This document shows, one piece after another, positions 18,768-28,153 of a stretch of 64,000 nt of DNA. The position numbers and the translations under genes are program-made. The first letter of the stretch is position 1; the number at the start of each line of letters is the position of its first letter. The notes beneath the pieces are model-generated. The model saw nothing but the letters and a program-made list of their open reading frames with translations. It did not search any database and was not told the DNA's origin. This DNA is from Nocardioides euryhalodurans (GTDB lineage Bacteria > Actinomycetota > Actinomycetes > Propionibacteriales > Nocardioidaceae), in assembly GCF_004564375.1 (NCBI RefSeq), contig NZ_CP038267.1, positions 1,428,501 through 1,492,500 of the forward strand, in the 5' to 3' direction.

Positions 18768-19960
18768 TCGACCGGCAGCCCGAGCCCGCGGGCGATCAGC
18801 ATCCGCTGCACCTCGCTGGTGCCCTCGCCGATCTCGAGCACCTTGGCATCACGGTAGAAGCGGACGACGGGGTACTCCTCCATGAAGCCGTAGCCGCCGA
18901 ACACCTGCGTCGCGATCCGGGTGGCGGTGACCGCCGACTCGGTGGCGTAGAGCTTGGCGACGGCCGCGGCCTGCTTGAAGTCCGACGTCCTGACCTTGTG
19001 GCCGGCGTCCATGGCGTCCTTCATCGCCGCTGCCTTGTAGGTCAGCAGCCGGGAGGCGTCGAGCATCACCTGGAGGTCGCTGATCTGGAAGGCCAGGCCC
19101 TGCTTCCGGCCGATCGGCCCGCCGAAGGTCTGTCGCTCGCCGGCGTACTGCAGCGAGAGGTCGAGGCAGGCCTGGATGCAGCCGACGGCGAGCGCGGCGA
19201 TGGCGACCCGGCCGTCGTCGAGGGTGGCGAGGAACTGGGCGTAGCCGCGGCCGCGGTCACCGAGCAGGTGCGACTCGGGCACCCGGCAGTCCTCGAAGGA
19301 CAACGGGTGGGTGTCGGAGGCGTGCCAGCCGAGCTTGTCGTAGGCCTTCTCGGCGGTGAAGCCGGCAGTGCCCGACGGCACGATGATCGCGGAGATCTCC
19401 GGCCGCCCGTCCGCGCGCTCTCCGGTGCGTGCCGTGACGGTCACGCAGGAGGTGATCTCGGAACCTGAGTTGGTGATGAACTGCTTGGCGCCGTTGACGA
19501 CCCACTCGCCGCCGTCGAGCACGGCCCTGGTCCGGGTCGCGCCGGCGTCCGAGCCGGCGCCCGGCTCGGTGAGCCCGAAGCCGGCCAGCTTCTCGCCGCT
19601 CACGAGGTCGGGCAGCCAGGTCTGCTTCTGCTCGTCCGTGCCGTAGGTGAGGATCGGGTTGATGCCGAGCCCGACCGCGGCCTCGAGCGTGATGCCCATC
19701 GACTGGTCGACGCGACCGATCTCCTCGATCGCCAGGCACAGGCTGGTGAAGCCGCCGTCCTCGCCGGCCAGCCCGGAGCCGCCGTACTCCTCGGGGGCGG
19801 TGAGGCCCATCAGCCCGAGCTGGCCCATCTTCTGCACGACGTCGGTCGGGAAGTGGTGCTCGCGGTCCCAGGCGGCGGCGTGGGGCGCGATCTCCTTCTC
19901 GGCGAAGTCGCGAACGGTACGGCGGAACTGCTCGTGCTCGGGGGACAACTCGAAGCTCAT
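18764..19960 (-). CDS. Acyl-CoA dehydrogenase
   Basis: The 398-residue flavoenzyme would oxidise acyl-CoA to enoyl-CoA, passing electrons to ETF. Signature segments are EEYGGSGLAGEDGG, FGLTEPGAGSDAGATRTRA, FITNSGSE, the RQTFGGPIGRKQGLAFQISDLQ region and the C-terminal VFGGYGFMEEYPVVRFYRDAKVLEIGEGTSEVQRMLIAR. The ending resembles the FadE25 group, which in mycobacteria lies next to purE. The ATG at 19960 has TAGCAT at 19967-19972, and a strong palindrome overlaps the presumed -35, pointing to a dedicated repressor. Exact chain-length preference is not visible. Confidence 0.95.
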   Translation of the reverse strand: MSFELSPEHEQFRRTVRDFAEKEIAPHAAAWDREHHFPTDVVQKMGQLGLMGLTAPEEYGGSGLAGEDGGFTSLCLAIEEIGRVDQSMGITLEAAVGLGINPILTYGTDEQKQTWLPDLVSGEKLAGFGLTEPGAGSDAGATRTRAVLDGGEWVVNGAKQFITNSGSEITSCVTVTARTGERADGRPEISAIIVPSGTAGFTAEKAYDKLGWHASDTHPLSFEDCRVPESHLLGDRGRGYAQFLATLDDGRVAIAALAVGCIQACLDLSLQYAGERQTFGGPIGRKQGLAFQISDLQVMLDASRLLTYKAAAMKDAMDAGHKVRTSDFKQAAAVAKLYATESAVTATRIATQVFGGYGFMEEYPVVRFYRDAKVLEIGEGTSEVQRMLIARGLGLPVE

Positions 19961-19978
19961 GCACGGATGCTACCGCTT

Positions 19979-20000
19979 CAGGTTAGCGATTGTTAACCTG
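19979..20000. promoter_or_regulatory. Palindromic operator candidate upstream of acyl-CoA dehydrogenase
   Basis: The 22-base site starts CAGGTTA and ends TAACCTG, with 9 of 11 positions symmetric. On the minus strand it covers the -35 (TTAACA) of the dehydrogenase promoter whose -10 is TAGCAT. The half-site spacing does not fit an IdeR box. A TetR-type regulator of acyl-CoA breakdown is a reasonable guess. Confidence 0.6.
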
Positions 20001-20058
20001 CGCGGCCGCCCGGGAGGCCGAGGCCCGAGGCCGCTCTCCGATCCGTACCCACGAGCGG

Positions 20059-20077
20059 TAAGGTCAGCCTGCCCTAA
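20059..20077. promoter_or_regulatory. IdeR/DtxR-like iron box 1
   Basis: TAAGGTCAGCCTGCCCTAA matches the DtxR/IdeR consensus TWAGGTTAGSCTWACCTWA at 16 of 19 positions. It lies 21 bases ahead of the iron-importer lipoprotein gene, with an AAGGA ribosome site between. Repression by iron-loaded IdeR is expected. Confidence 0.8.
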
Positions 20078-20098
20078 GTACCTTCGGAAGGACGTCCC

Positions 20099-21106
20099 GT
20101 GAAGAAGCGCGCCCTCGCCGTGGCCCTCGGCCTCGCCACCGCCGCCCCCCTGCTCGGCGGTTGCGGCCTGCTGGGGGGACCCGACCTCGTCATCTACAAC
20201 GCCCAGCACGAGGAGCTGATGACCGAGATCGTGCCGCTGTTCGAGGAGCAGACCGGCCTCGACGTCGAGCTCCGCAACGGCAAGGACCTCGAGCTCGCCA
20301 ACCAGCTGGTCGCCGAGGGCGAGGACTCCCCCGCCGACGTCTTCCTGACCGAGAACTCACCCGCGATGAGCATCGTCGACAACGCCGGCCTCTTCACCGG
20401 CGTCTCCGAGGACGCGCTCGCGCCCATCCCGGAGCAGTACGTCCCCAGCTCGCAGAACTGGACCGGCATCCTGGCCCGCTCCACCGTCGTCATGTTCAAC
20501 ACCGACCAGGCGACCGCGGCGGACATGCCGGCCTCGATCCTGGAGTTCGCCGAGCCGGAGTGGAAGGACCGGATCTCCTTCTCGCCCACCGGCGCCGACT
20601 TCCAGGCGATCGTGAGCGCGGTGCTGGAGTCCGAGGGCGAGGAGGCCACCGCCGCCTGGCTCGAGGGCCTGGCCGAGAACGGCCTGGAGCTGGAGAACAA
20701 CCTCGTCGTCATGCAGAGCGTCGACGCCGGCGAGGTCGAGGCCGGGATCGCCTACCACTACTACTGGTACCGCGACCAGCAGGAGTCCGGGACCGACTCC
20801 GACTCCTCCGAGCTCTACTTCATCGGCGACCAGGATCCGGGCGCCTTCGTCAGCATCTCCGGCGCCGGTGTCCTCGCCAGCAGCGAGCAGCAGGAGAACG
20901 CCCAGCGCTTCGTGGAGTTCCTCACCAGCACCGAGGGACAGCAGGCGATGGCCGACTCCTACGCCCTGGAGTACCCCCTCAACCCCGAGGCCACCCTCGA
21001 CCCCGCCGTCAAGCCGTTCGACGAGCTCGAGCCTCCGGAGATCGACCCCGCGACGCTCAACGGCCCCAAGGTCACCGAGCTCATGACCGAGGCAGGTCTG
21101 CTCTGA
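20099..21106 (+). CDS. Ferric-iron ABC transporter, substrate-binding lipoprotein (FbpA/FutA type)
   Basis: This is a 335-residue periplasmic-type binding protein anchored as a lipoprotein (KKRALAVALGLATAAPLLGGC, lipobox LGGC, Cys22). The mature protein begins LVIYNAQHEELM, the FbpA/FutA start, and has PADVFLTENSPAM, the hinge segment GILARSTVVMFNTD, and a tyrosine-rich AYHYYWYRDQ, which in this family supplies iron ligands. Free ferric iron or a simple chelate is therefore the likely cargo. It is the first gene of a three-gene importer operon behind iron box 1. GTG is the start, with GGAAGGA six bases upstream. Confidence 0.93.
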   Translation: MKKRALAVALGLATAAPLLGGCGLLGGPDLVIYNAQHEELMTEIVPLFEEQTGLDVELRNGKDLELANQLVAEGEDSPADVFLTENSPAMSIVDNAGLFTGVSEDALAPIPEQYVPSSQNWTGILARSTVVMFNTDQATAADMPASILEFAEPEWKDRISFSPTGADFQAIVSAVLESEGEEATAAWLEGLAENGLELENNLVVMQSVDAGEVEAGIAYHYYWYRDQQESGTDSDSSELYFIGDQDPGAFVSISGAGVLASSEQQENAQRFVEFLTSTEGQQAMADSYALEYPLNPEATLDPAVKPFDELEPPEIDPATLNGPKVTELMTEAGLL

Positions 21107-22674
21107 CACTGCTCGCACCCGGTGACGGGACCTCGACGGGACGTGCCGACGGCGCGTCGCGTCGGCCTGCCCCGGCCCTGCTGCTGACGGCCGGGGCCGC
21201 GGTCGCGCTGCTGGCGGTGATCCCGCTCGGCTTCGTCGGCGTCTACACCGTCCTCATCGGGCCGGCCGAGGCCTGGGAGCTGATCGCCCGGCCACGCGTG
21301 GGGCTGCTGCTCTGGAACACCGTGCGGCTGGCGCTCGGCGCGATGCTGCTCTCGGCGGTCCTCGGCGTCGGGCTGGCGTTCCTGGTCGAGCGCACCGACG
21401 TCCCCGGCAAGCGGCTCTGGCACGGCCTGCTCGTCGCCCCGCTGGCGATCCCCGCCTTCGTCAACAGCTATGCCTGGGTCTCCCTGGACCGCTCGGTGAT
21501 GGGGTACGGCGGCGCTCTGCTGGTCATCACGCTCTCCTACTACCCCCTGGTCTACCTCCCGGTGGTCGCCTCGCTCCGTGGCCTCGACCCGGCGCTCGAG
21601 GAGACGGCCTGGTCGCTGGGCCAGGACCGGTGGCGCTCGTTCCGCACCGTGGTCCTGCCGCAGCTGCGCCCCGCACTGCTCGGCGGCATGCTGCTGGTCG
21701 GCCTCCACCTGCTCGCCGAGTTCGGGGCCCTGCAGCTGCTGCGCTTCCCGACCTTCACGACCGCCATCTACGACCTCTACGGCTCGACCTTCAACGGTGC
21801 GGCGGCCAACATGATCGCCGGCGTCCTCGTCCTCTGCTGCCTGCTGCTGCTCCTCGCCGAGCTCAAGCTGCGCGGACCGGCCCGGCTGGCGCGGGTCGGC
21901 GGCGGCACCGCCCGGGCGGCGGTGCCCGTACGGCTCGGGGCCGCGCGGCTGCCGGCCCTCGCCGGCCTCGCCACGCTCGTGGCGCTGTCCGTGGGGGTGC
22001 CGACGTACGCCCTGGTGCACTGGCTGCGGGTGGGCTCGTCGACGGAGTTCCCGCTGGCCGAGCTGGCCGAGGCCGCCGGCTCGACGATCGCCCTGGCCGG
22101 CGCGGGTGCCGTGGTGACGACCGTGCTCGCGCTCCCGGTCGCCTGGCTCGCGGTCCGCCACCGCGGCGCGCTGTCGACGATCATCGAGCGGAGCACGTAC
22201 GTCGCCAACGCGCTGCCCGGCATCGTGGTGGCGCTGGCGCTGATCACGGTCAGCCTGCGCCTGGCGCCCGGGATCTACCAGACCGCCCTCCTCCTGCTCC
22301 TGGCGTACGCCGTCCTCTTCCTCCCCCGCGCGGTCGTCTCGGTCCGCGCCGGCCTGGAGCAGGCGCCGCTGGTGCTCGACGACGTCGCCCGCAGCCTGGG
22401 CCTCGGGCCGATCCAGACCGCCCGCCGGGTCACGCTGCCGGTGATCGCGCCGAGCCTGGGCGCCGGGGCCGCGCTGGTGTTCCTGGCGATCGCCACCGAG
22501 CTGACCGCGACGCTGATGCTCTCGCCGATCGGCACCGACACCCTGGCGACGAGCTTCTGGTCGGCCTCCTCCGACCTGCGCTACGGCGCGGCCGCCCCCT
22601 ACGCGCTGCTGCTCGTGCTGATCTCCGTCCCTGCGACCGTGCTGTTGATGCGGCAGGAGAGGATGGTGCCGTGA
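21103..22674 (+). CDS. Ferric-iron ABC transporter, fused permease (FbpB type)
   Basis: The protein of about 523 residues has some twelve transmembrane helices in two binding-protein-dependent permease domains. EAA-type loops occur near RGLDPALEETAWSLGQDRWRSFRTVVLPQLRPALLGG and RAGLEQAPLVLDDVARSLGLGPIQTARRVTLPVIAPSLG. One chain thus serves as both halves of the channel, as in FbpB. No ATG, GTG or TTG is in frame before the first helix. The only fitting start is CTG at 21103, inside a CTGA overlap with the upstream stop and six bases after a GAGGCAGG ribosome site. The next usual codon, GTG 21298, would delete helix 1. Confidence 0.9.
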   Translation: MTLLAPGDGTSTGRADGASRRPAPALLLTAGAAVALLAVIPLGFVGVYTVLIGPAEAWELIARPRVGLLLWNTVRLALGAMLLSAVLGVGLAFLVERTDVPGKRLWHGLLVAPLAIPAFVNSYAWVSLDRSVMGYGGALLVITLSYYPLVYLPVVASLRGLDPALEETAWSLGQDRWRSFRTVVLPQLRPALLGGMLLVGLHLLAEFGALQLLRFPTFTTAIYDLYGSTFNGAAANMIAGVLVLCCLLLLLAELKLRGPARLARVGGGTARAAVPVRLGAARLPALAGLATLVALSVGVPTYALVHWLRVGSSTEFPLAELAEAAGSTIALAGAGAVVTTVLALPVAWLAVRHRGALSTIIERSTYVANALPGIVVALALITVSLRLAPGIYQTALLLLLAYAVLFLPRAVVSVRAGLEQAPLVLDDVARSLGLGPIQTARRVTLPVIAPSLGAGAALVFLAIATELTATLMLSPIGTDTLATSFWSASSDLRYGAAAPYALLLVLISVPATVLLMRQERMVP

Positions 22675-23693
22675 GCACGGTGTCGGTGCGTGGAGTGCAC
22701 CACGCCTTCGGTGAGGTCCGGGCGGTCGACGGCGTCGACCTGGTGGTTCCCCAGGGATCGCTGACCGCCGTCCTCGGCCCGTCCGGTTGCGGCAAGACGA
22801 CGCTGCTGCGGCTGATCGCCGGGTTCCTGCAGCCCCAGTCCGGGACCATCGCCTTCGACGACCGGGTGGTCGCCGGGGAGGGCCGGTCGGTGCCGCCGCA
22901 GGAGCGGCGGGTCGGCTACGTCCCCCAGGAGGGCGCGCTCTTCCCCCACCTCGACGTCGCGGCCAACATCGGCTTCGGGCTGCCGCGGGCCGAGCGCCGC
23001 TCGGACCGCATCACCGAGATGCTCGACCTGGTCGAGCTGCCGGCGGCGTACGCCTCACGGGGGCCGCACGAGCTCTCGGGCGGCCAGCAGCAGCGGGTCG
23101 CGCTGGCCCGCGCGCTGGCGCCACGACCGAGCGTGGTGCTGCTCGACGAGCCGTTCTCCTCCCTCGACGCCTCGCTGCGCGCGAGCACCGGCCGGGCCGT
23201 CGCGCGGGCGCTGCACGCTGCCGACGCGACCGCGGTCCTGGTGACCCACGACCAGGACGAGGCGCTGTCGCTGGCCGACCAGGTCGCCGTGATGCGCAGC
23301 GGCCGGCTGGTGCAGGCCGCCCGACCTCGCGAGCTCTACCGTTCCCCGGGCGACGCCGACGTCGCGCGCTTCGTCGGCGGGGCCGCCATCCTGCCCGCGA
23401 CCGTGGCCGGAGACGTCGCGACCTTCGCGCTCGGGAGGGCACCCGTGCACGGCCACGTGGCCGACGGCCCGACCCAGGTGGTCGTGCGCCCCGAGCAGGT
23501 CGCGATCGGCGACGGCGGCCACGACGCGCGGGTCGACGAGGTCTCGTTCTACGGCCACGACGCCGCCGTACGCCTCGACCTGCTGCCGGACGGCCCGACC
23601 CTCGTGGCCCGGGTGCCGGGGCTGCTCGCCCCCGAACCGGGCAGCGAGGTGGCGGTCCGGGTGACCGGCGAGGTGCACTGCCTGCCGGCCTGA
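22671..23693 (+). CDS. Ferric-iron ABC transporter, ATP-binding subunit (FbpC type)
   Basis: The 340-residue ATPase drives the importer. Walker A GPSGCGKTT, Q-loop in VGYVPQEGALFPHL, signature LSGGQQQRVALARALAPRP, Walker B VVLLDEPFSSLDASLR and the switch His in VTHDQDEALSLADQ are all intact. A C-terminal TOBE-like region (about residues 245-340) is present, as in FbpC and other iron, sulfate and molybdate importers. The GTG start overlaps the permease stop (GTGA). It is the last importer gene; the next gene has its own iron box. Confidence 0.95.
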   Translation: MSTVSVRGVHHAFGEVRAVDGVDLVVPQGSLTAVLGPSGCGKTTLLRLIAGFLQPQSGTIAFDDRVVAGEGRSVPPQERRVGYVPQEGALFPHLDVAANIGFGLPRAERRSDRITEMLDLVELPAAYASRGPHELSGGQQQRVALARALAPRPSVVLLDEPFSSLDASLRASTGRAVARALHAADATAVLVTHDQDEALSLADQVAVMRSGRLVQAARPRELYRSPGDADVARFVGGAAILPATVAGDVATFALGRAPVHGHVADGPTQVVVRPEQVAIGDGGHDARVDEVSFYGHDAAVRLDLLPDGPTLVARVPGLLAPEPGSEVAVRVTGEVHCLPA

Positions 23694-23709
23694 CCAGACC
23701 CCGATTGTG

Positions 23710-23728
23710 TCAGGTAAGGCTTCCCTAA
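23710..23728. promoter_or_regulatory. IdeR/DtxR-like iron box 2
   Basis: TCAGGTAAGGCTTCCCTAA matches the DtxR/IdeR consensus at 16 of 19 positions. It abuts a -10-like TACGCT (23729-23734) that lies six bases before the GTG of the next gene. A bound repressor would therefore cover the promoter directly. Confidence 0.8.
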
Positions 23729-23740
23729 TACGCTGCTGCG

Positions 23741-26233
23741 GTGACGCTGCTGCAGCATCCCCGCGAGGTGTGGGCACCCCGGGTGCTCGACCTCGCCTCC
23801 CACGGGGAGAAGGTCGCGGTCCAGACGGCCTCCGGCCGGGTGACGTACGCCGACCTCGCCCGTCGTGTCGACGACGCCGCCGCGCTGCTCGGCGCGACCC
23901 GCCGGCTCGTGCTCGTCGAGGGCAGCAACACCCTGGACAGCCTGGTCTCCTACCTCGCAGCGCTCACCCACGGCCACGTCGTGCTGCTGGCGCCGCCGGG
24001 CCACCCCTCGTCCCAGCTGGTCGAGGCGTGGGACCCCGACGTCGTCGTCGGCGAGGGCGGTCTCGTCGAGCGCCACGACCGGCCACGTCACGACCTGCAC
24101 CCCGACCTGGCGCTGCTGCTGAGCACCTCCGGGTCGACCGGGTCCCCCAAGCTGGTACGGCTCTCCCACGACAACCTCCGCAGCAACGCGACCAGCATCG
24201 CGACGTACCTCGGGCTCACCCCGCAGGACCGCGCCGTCACCTCGCTGCCGATGCACTACTGCTACGGCCTCTCGGTCGTGCACAGCCACCTGCTGACCGG
24301 CGCCGGACTGGTGCTGACCGACCTCTCGGTCGTCGACGAGTGCTTCTGGAGGCTCGCGCGCGAGGCCGGCGCGACGTCCTTCGCCGGTGTCCCCTACACC
24401 TTCGAGCAGCTCGAGCACGCCGGCCTCGACGAGGAGCGGCTGCCGACGCTGCGCTACGTCACGCAGGCCGGCGGGCGGCTCCCACCCGACCGGGTCCGCG
24501 CCTGGGCCGAGCGGGGCCGGCGGGCCGGCTGGGAGCTGGTCGTGATGTACGGGCAGACCGAGGCGACCGCCCGGATGGCGTGGTTGCCCCCCGAGCTGGC
24601 CACCGAGCGCCCGGAGAGCATCGGCCGGCCGGTCCCGGGCGGGTCGTTCCGCATCGACCCGGTGCCGGAGGCGACCGACCCCGGGGTCGGCGAGCTCGTC
24701 TACACCGGCCCCAACGTGATGATGGGGTACGCCGTCGCGCCGGCCGACCTGGCCCGCGGCCCGGAGCTGTCCGAGCTCCGCACCGGCGACCTCGCCCGCG
24801 AGGTCGACGGCCTCGTGGAGGTGGTCGGCCGCCGCGGGCGGCACGCCAAGCTCTTCGGGCTGCGGCTGGACCTCGACCACCTCGAGCGGCTCGTCGGCGA
24901 CGACCTCGAGGTGCGGTGCGTGGTCGTCGACGAGGCGTTCCACGCCTTCCACACCCGGCGCCGCGGCTCCGACCGGGTGCGCGCCGCCCTCGCGGAGGCC
25001 AGCGGGCTGCCGGCCAGCGCGATCCGGGTCACCACCCTCGACGCCCTCCCCCGCACCGCCAGCGGCAAGCCGGACCTGACCGCCCTGGCCGAGCAGGCGC
25101 GGCTGGTCGACGCGGACGCCGAGCCCGACGACGACGAGGTCTCCCCCGAGGCGGTCCGCCGCGACTACGCCCTGGTCCTGGGCCGGCCCGACGCCACGAC
25201 CAGCGACAGCTTCACCGGGCTCGGCGGCGACTCGCTGTCCTACGTCGAGCTGGCCACCCGGCTCGGTCGCCGGCTGGGCGACGCCCCGCCCGACTGGCAC
25301 CTGCGCACCGTGGACGAGCTCGTCACCTCGTCACGCCCGCGCCCCGGCGTACGCCTCGACACCAGCGTGGTGCTGCGGGTGACGGCGATCCTCGCCATCG
25401 TCGGCACCCACGCCAACCTGTTCACGGTCGTCGGCGGCGCCCACCTGCTGCTCGCCGTCGCCGGCCACAACTTCGCCCGCTTCCAGCTCGCCGCCCCCAC
25501 CCGGGAGCGGCGGCTGCGCCACGGGCTGGCCTCCCTCGCCCAGCTGGTGCTGCCGGCGTCGCTGTGGATCGGGGCGGTGGGGCTGGTCGCCGGCACGTAC
25601 GGCCCCGCGACGACGTTCTTCCTCAACGGCCTGCTCGGCAGCGACGAGTGGACGAAGCAGTGGCAGTTCTGGTTCCTGGAGTCGCTGGTCTGGGTCACGG
25701 TCGGGGCGCTGGCGCTGGTCGCGGTCCCCGCCCTCGACCGGCTCGAGCGGCGCTCGCCGTACGCGGTCGCGATCGGGCTGGTGCTCTCCGCGCTGGCCGT
25801 CCGCTTCGCGTGGGTCGGGCTGCATGCCGGCGCGACGGAGCGCTACACGGTCGGCGTGGTCGCGTGGTGGTTCCTGCTCGGCTGGGCCGCCACCCGGGCG
25901 GACTCGCCCGCCCGGAGGTGGCTGGTCGTGGCGCTGGCCGCGGTCGGGACCTTCGGATTCTTCGGCGACCCGGTCCGCGAGGCGCTGATCGTCGGCGGGA
26001 TCGCGCTGCTGGTGCTGGCGCCGACCGTCCGGGTGCCGCGCCGGCTGGTCGGCCCGGTGTCGGTCGTCGCCTCGTCCTCGCTGTTCGTCTACCTGACCCA
26101 CTGGCAGGTCTACCCCCACCTCGAGGACGTCTTCCCGCTGGGCGCGACCGTGTCCTCGTTCGCGGTCGGCACCACCGTCTGGTGGGCCTGCCGCCCGGCG
26201 CTGCGCCGCGTCGGCCGCCTGCTCAACCCGTGA
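23741..26233 (+). CDS. Adenylation-carrier-membrane acyltransferase fusion protein
   Basis: The 830-residue chain joins three parts. Residues 1-455 are an AMP-forming adenylation domain with [12 protein letters not shown] (about 126-137), YGQTEAT (about 269), RTGDLA (about 347) and PRTASGKPD (about 436-444, catalytic Lys). Residues 470-530 are a carrier domain, [14 protein letters not shown], with Ser498 for phosphopantetheine. Residues 540-825 form some ten helices with acyltransferase-3 signs: [15 protein letters not shown] at the front and [14 protein letters not shown] near the end. The likely action is to activate an acid, load it on the carrier and hand it to a membrane acceptor, as DltA, DltC and DltB do with D-alanine. 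Iron box 2 implies use under iron starvation. Substrate and acceptor are unknown. Confidence 0.85.
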   Translation: MTLLQHPREVWAPRVLDLASHGEKVAVQTASGRVTYADLARRVDDAAALLGATRRLVLVEGSNTLDSLVSYLAALTHGHVVLLAPPGHPSSQLVEAWDPDVVVGEGGLVERHDRPRHDLHPDLALLLSTSGSTGSPKLVRLSHDNLRSNATSIATYLGLTPQDRAVTSLPMHYCYGLSVVHSHLLTGAGLVLTDLSVVDECFWRLAREAGATSFAGVPYTFEQLEHAGLDEERLPTLRYVTQAGGRLPPDRVRAWAERGRRAGWELVVMYGQTEATARMAWLPPELATERPESIGRPVPGGSFRIDPVPEATDPGVGELVYTGPNVMMGYAVAPADLARGPELSELRTGDLAREVDGLVEVVGRRGRHAKLFGLRLDLDHLERLVGDDLEVRCVVVDEAFHAFHTRRRGSDRVRAALAEASGLPASAIRVTTLDALPRTASGKPDLTALAEQARLVDADAEPDDDEVSPEAVRRDYALVLGRPDATTSDSFTGLGGDSLSYVELATRLGRRLGDAPPDWHLRTVDELVTSSRPRPGVRLDTSVVLRVTAILAIVGTHANLFTVVGGAHLLLAVAGHNFARFQLAAPTRERRLRHGLASLAQLVLPASLWIGAVGLVAGTYGPATTFFLNGLLGSDEWTKQWQFWFLESLVWVTVGALALVAVPALDRLERRSPYAVAIGLVLSALAVRFAWVGLHAGATERYTVGVVAWWFLLGWAATRADSPARRWLVVALAAVGTFGFFGDPVREALIVGGIALLVLAPTVRVPRRLVGPVSVVASSSLFVYLTHWQVYPHLEDVFPLGATVSSFAVGTTVWWACRPALRRVGRLLNP

Positions 26234-26306
26234 CCCGCGGGCGCCTGGGCATGGGCGCGACCGACCTCACACGGACCGGGGGCGCATGAGCGATACGCTG
26301 CCCTGC

Positions 26307-28094
26307 GTGCCTGAGACGACTCCGCTGAAGAAGGTCCTCATCGCCAACCGCGGCGAGATCGCGGTCCGCGTCATCCGAGCCTGCAAGGACAGCGGCATCG
26401 GGAGCGTGGCGGTCTATGCCGAGCCCGACCGGGAGGCGCTCTTCGTACGCCTCGCCGACGAGGCGCACAGCCTCGGTGGGGCGACGCCGGCCGACTCCTA
26501 CCTCGACATCGCGAAGATCATCGCCGTCGCGGAGAAGTCCGGGGCCGACTCGATCCACCCGGGCTACGGCTTCCTCGCCGAGAACGCCGAGTTCGCGCAG
26601 GCGGTCCTCGACGCCGGACTCATCTGGATCGGGCCGCCGCCGAGCGCGATCGAGAGCCTCGGCGACAAGGTGAAGGCGCGCCACATCGCCGAGAAGGTCG
26701 GCGCCCCGCTCGCCCCGGGCACCAAGGACCCGCTCGCGGACGCCGACGAGGCCGTCGCCTTCGCGGAGGAGAACGGGCTGCCGATCGCCATCAAGGCCGC
26801 CTTCGGCGGCGGTGGGCGCGGCCTCAAGGTCGCCCGGGAGATGAAGGAGGTCGCCGACGCCTTCGAGTCCGCGGTGCGCGAGGCGGTCACGGCGTTCGGC
26901 CGCGGCGAGTGCTTCGTGGAGAAGTTCCTCGACCAGCCGCGCCACGTCGAGACCCAGTGCCTGGCCGACCAGCACGGCAACGTCGTCGTCGTCTCGACCC
27001 GCGACTGCTCGCTGCAGCGTCGCCACCAGAAGCTCGTCGAGGAGGCTCCCGCGCCGTTCCTCACCGACGACCAGGTGACCCGCCTCTACGACTCGTCCAA
27101 GGCGATCCTGCGCGAGGCCGGCTACGTCGGTGCCGGCACCTGCGAGTTCCTGGTGGCCAAGGACGGCACCATCTCCTTCCTCGAGGTCAACACCCGGCTC
27201 CAGGTCGAGCACTGCGTCTCCGAGGAGGTCACGGGGATCGACCTGGTCCGCGAGATGTTCCGGATCGCCGCCGGCGAGGAGCTCGGCTACGACGACCCCG
27301 AGGTCCGCGGGCACTCGATCGAGTACCGCATCAACGCCGAGGACGGCGGCCGCAACTTCATGCCCGCCCCGGGCACCCTCTCCGCCTGGAGCCCGCCCCA
27401 CGGCCCCGGCATCCGGCTCGACGGCGGCTACGAGAACGGCGAGACCGTCCCGGGCTCCTTCGACTCCCTCATCGCCAAGCTGATCGTCACCGGCCGCGAC
27501 CGCACCCAGGCGCTGGAGCGCTCCCGTCGCGCGCTCGACGAGTTCGTCGTCGACGGCATGCCGACGGTGATCCCGTTCCACCGCGCGGTCGTCGACGACC
27601 CGGCGTACGTCGGCGCCTCGACTCCCTCGGGCGAGGGCGAGTTCACCGTCTACACCACCTGGATCGAGACCGACTTCGACAACCAGCTCGAGCCGTACAG
27701 CGGCGACGCGGCCGAGGCCGAGGAGCAGGCGGAGCGGCAGCGGGTGACCGTGGAGGTCGGGGGCAAGCGGATCGAGGTCGTGCTCCCGGGCGGCCTCGGC
27801 GGCCTGGCCTCGTCCGGTGGCGGCGGCTCGAAGAAGCCCAAGCGTGCCGGCGGCAAGGCGTCCGGCGCGGCCGCGTCCGGTGACGCCGTGACCAGCCCGA
27901 TGCAGGGCACCATCGTCAAGATCGTCGTCGAGGAGGGCCAGGAGGTCGCCGAGGGCGACACGGTCGTGGTCCTGGAGGCGATGAAGATGGAGCAGCCGCT
28001 CAAGGCCCACAAGGCCGGCACCGTCACCGGCCTGCAGGCCGAGGTGGGTGCCACCGTCACCAGCGGTGCGGTGATCTGCGAGCTCAAGGACTGA
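26307..28094 (+). CDS. accA3: Acyl-CoA carboxylase alpha subunit (biotin carboxylase + biotin carrier)
   Basis: The 595-residue protein carboxylates its own biotin with ATP and bicarbonate, supplying AccD5-type carboxyltransferases. It opens with [16 protein letters not shown], has the ATP-grasp glycine loop [13 protein letters not shown], the biotin-carboxylase core [19 protein letters not shown] and [11 protein letters not shown] Gly/Lys-rich linker leads to a biotinyl domain with EAMKMEQPL, biotin lysine at residue 560. The GTG at 26307 is preferred because TACGCT at 26294-26299 ends seven bases before it; an in-frame ATG lies at 26286. BirA at 8222 would attach the biotin. Confidence 0.95.
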   Translation: MPETTPLKKVLIANRGEIAVRVIRACKDSGIGSVAVYAEPDREALFVRLADEAHSLGGATPADSYLDIAKIIAVAEKSGADSIHPGYGFLAENAEFAQAVLDAGLIWIGPPPSAIESLGDKVKARHIAEKVGAPLAPGTKDPLADADEAVAFAEENGLPIAIKAAFGGGGRGLKVAREMKEVADAFESAVREAVTAFGRGECFVEKFLDQPRHVETQCLADQHGNVVVVSTRDCSLQRRHQKLVEEAPAPFLTDDQVTRLYDSSKAILREAGYVGAGTCEFLVAKDGTISFLEVNTRLQVEHCVSEEVTGIDLVREMFRIAAGEELGYDDPEVRGHSIEYRINAEDGGRNFMPAPGTLSAWSPPHGPGIRLDGGYENGETVPGSFDSLIAKLIVTGRDRTQALERSRRALDEFVVDGMPTVIPFHRAVVDDPAYVGASTPSGEGEFTVYTTWIETDFDNQLEPYSGDAAEAEEQAERQRVTVEVGGKRIEVVLPGGLGGLASSGGGGSKKPKRAGGKASGAAASGDAVTSPMQGTIVKIVVEEGQEVAEGDTVVVLEAMKMEQPLKAHKAGTVTGLQAEVGATVTSGAVICELKD

Positions 28095-28153
28095 GTCGCG
28101 TCGCCGCGCTCCGGGGCGCTGCCTCACTGGGAGCCGGCCTGGTCGCCGGCTGG

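Noticed and set aside
19979..20000. Third IdeR box next to the importer operon
   Set aside because: Half sites resemble AGGTTA/TAACCT, but eight bases separate them instead of three, so it does not fit the 19-base iron box.
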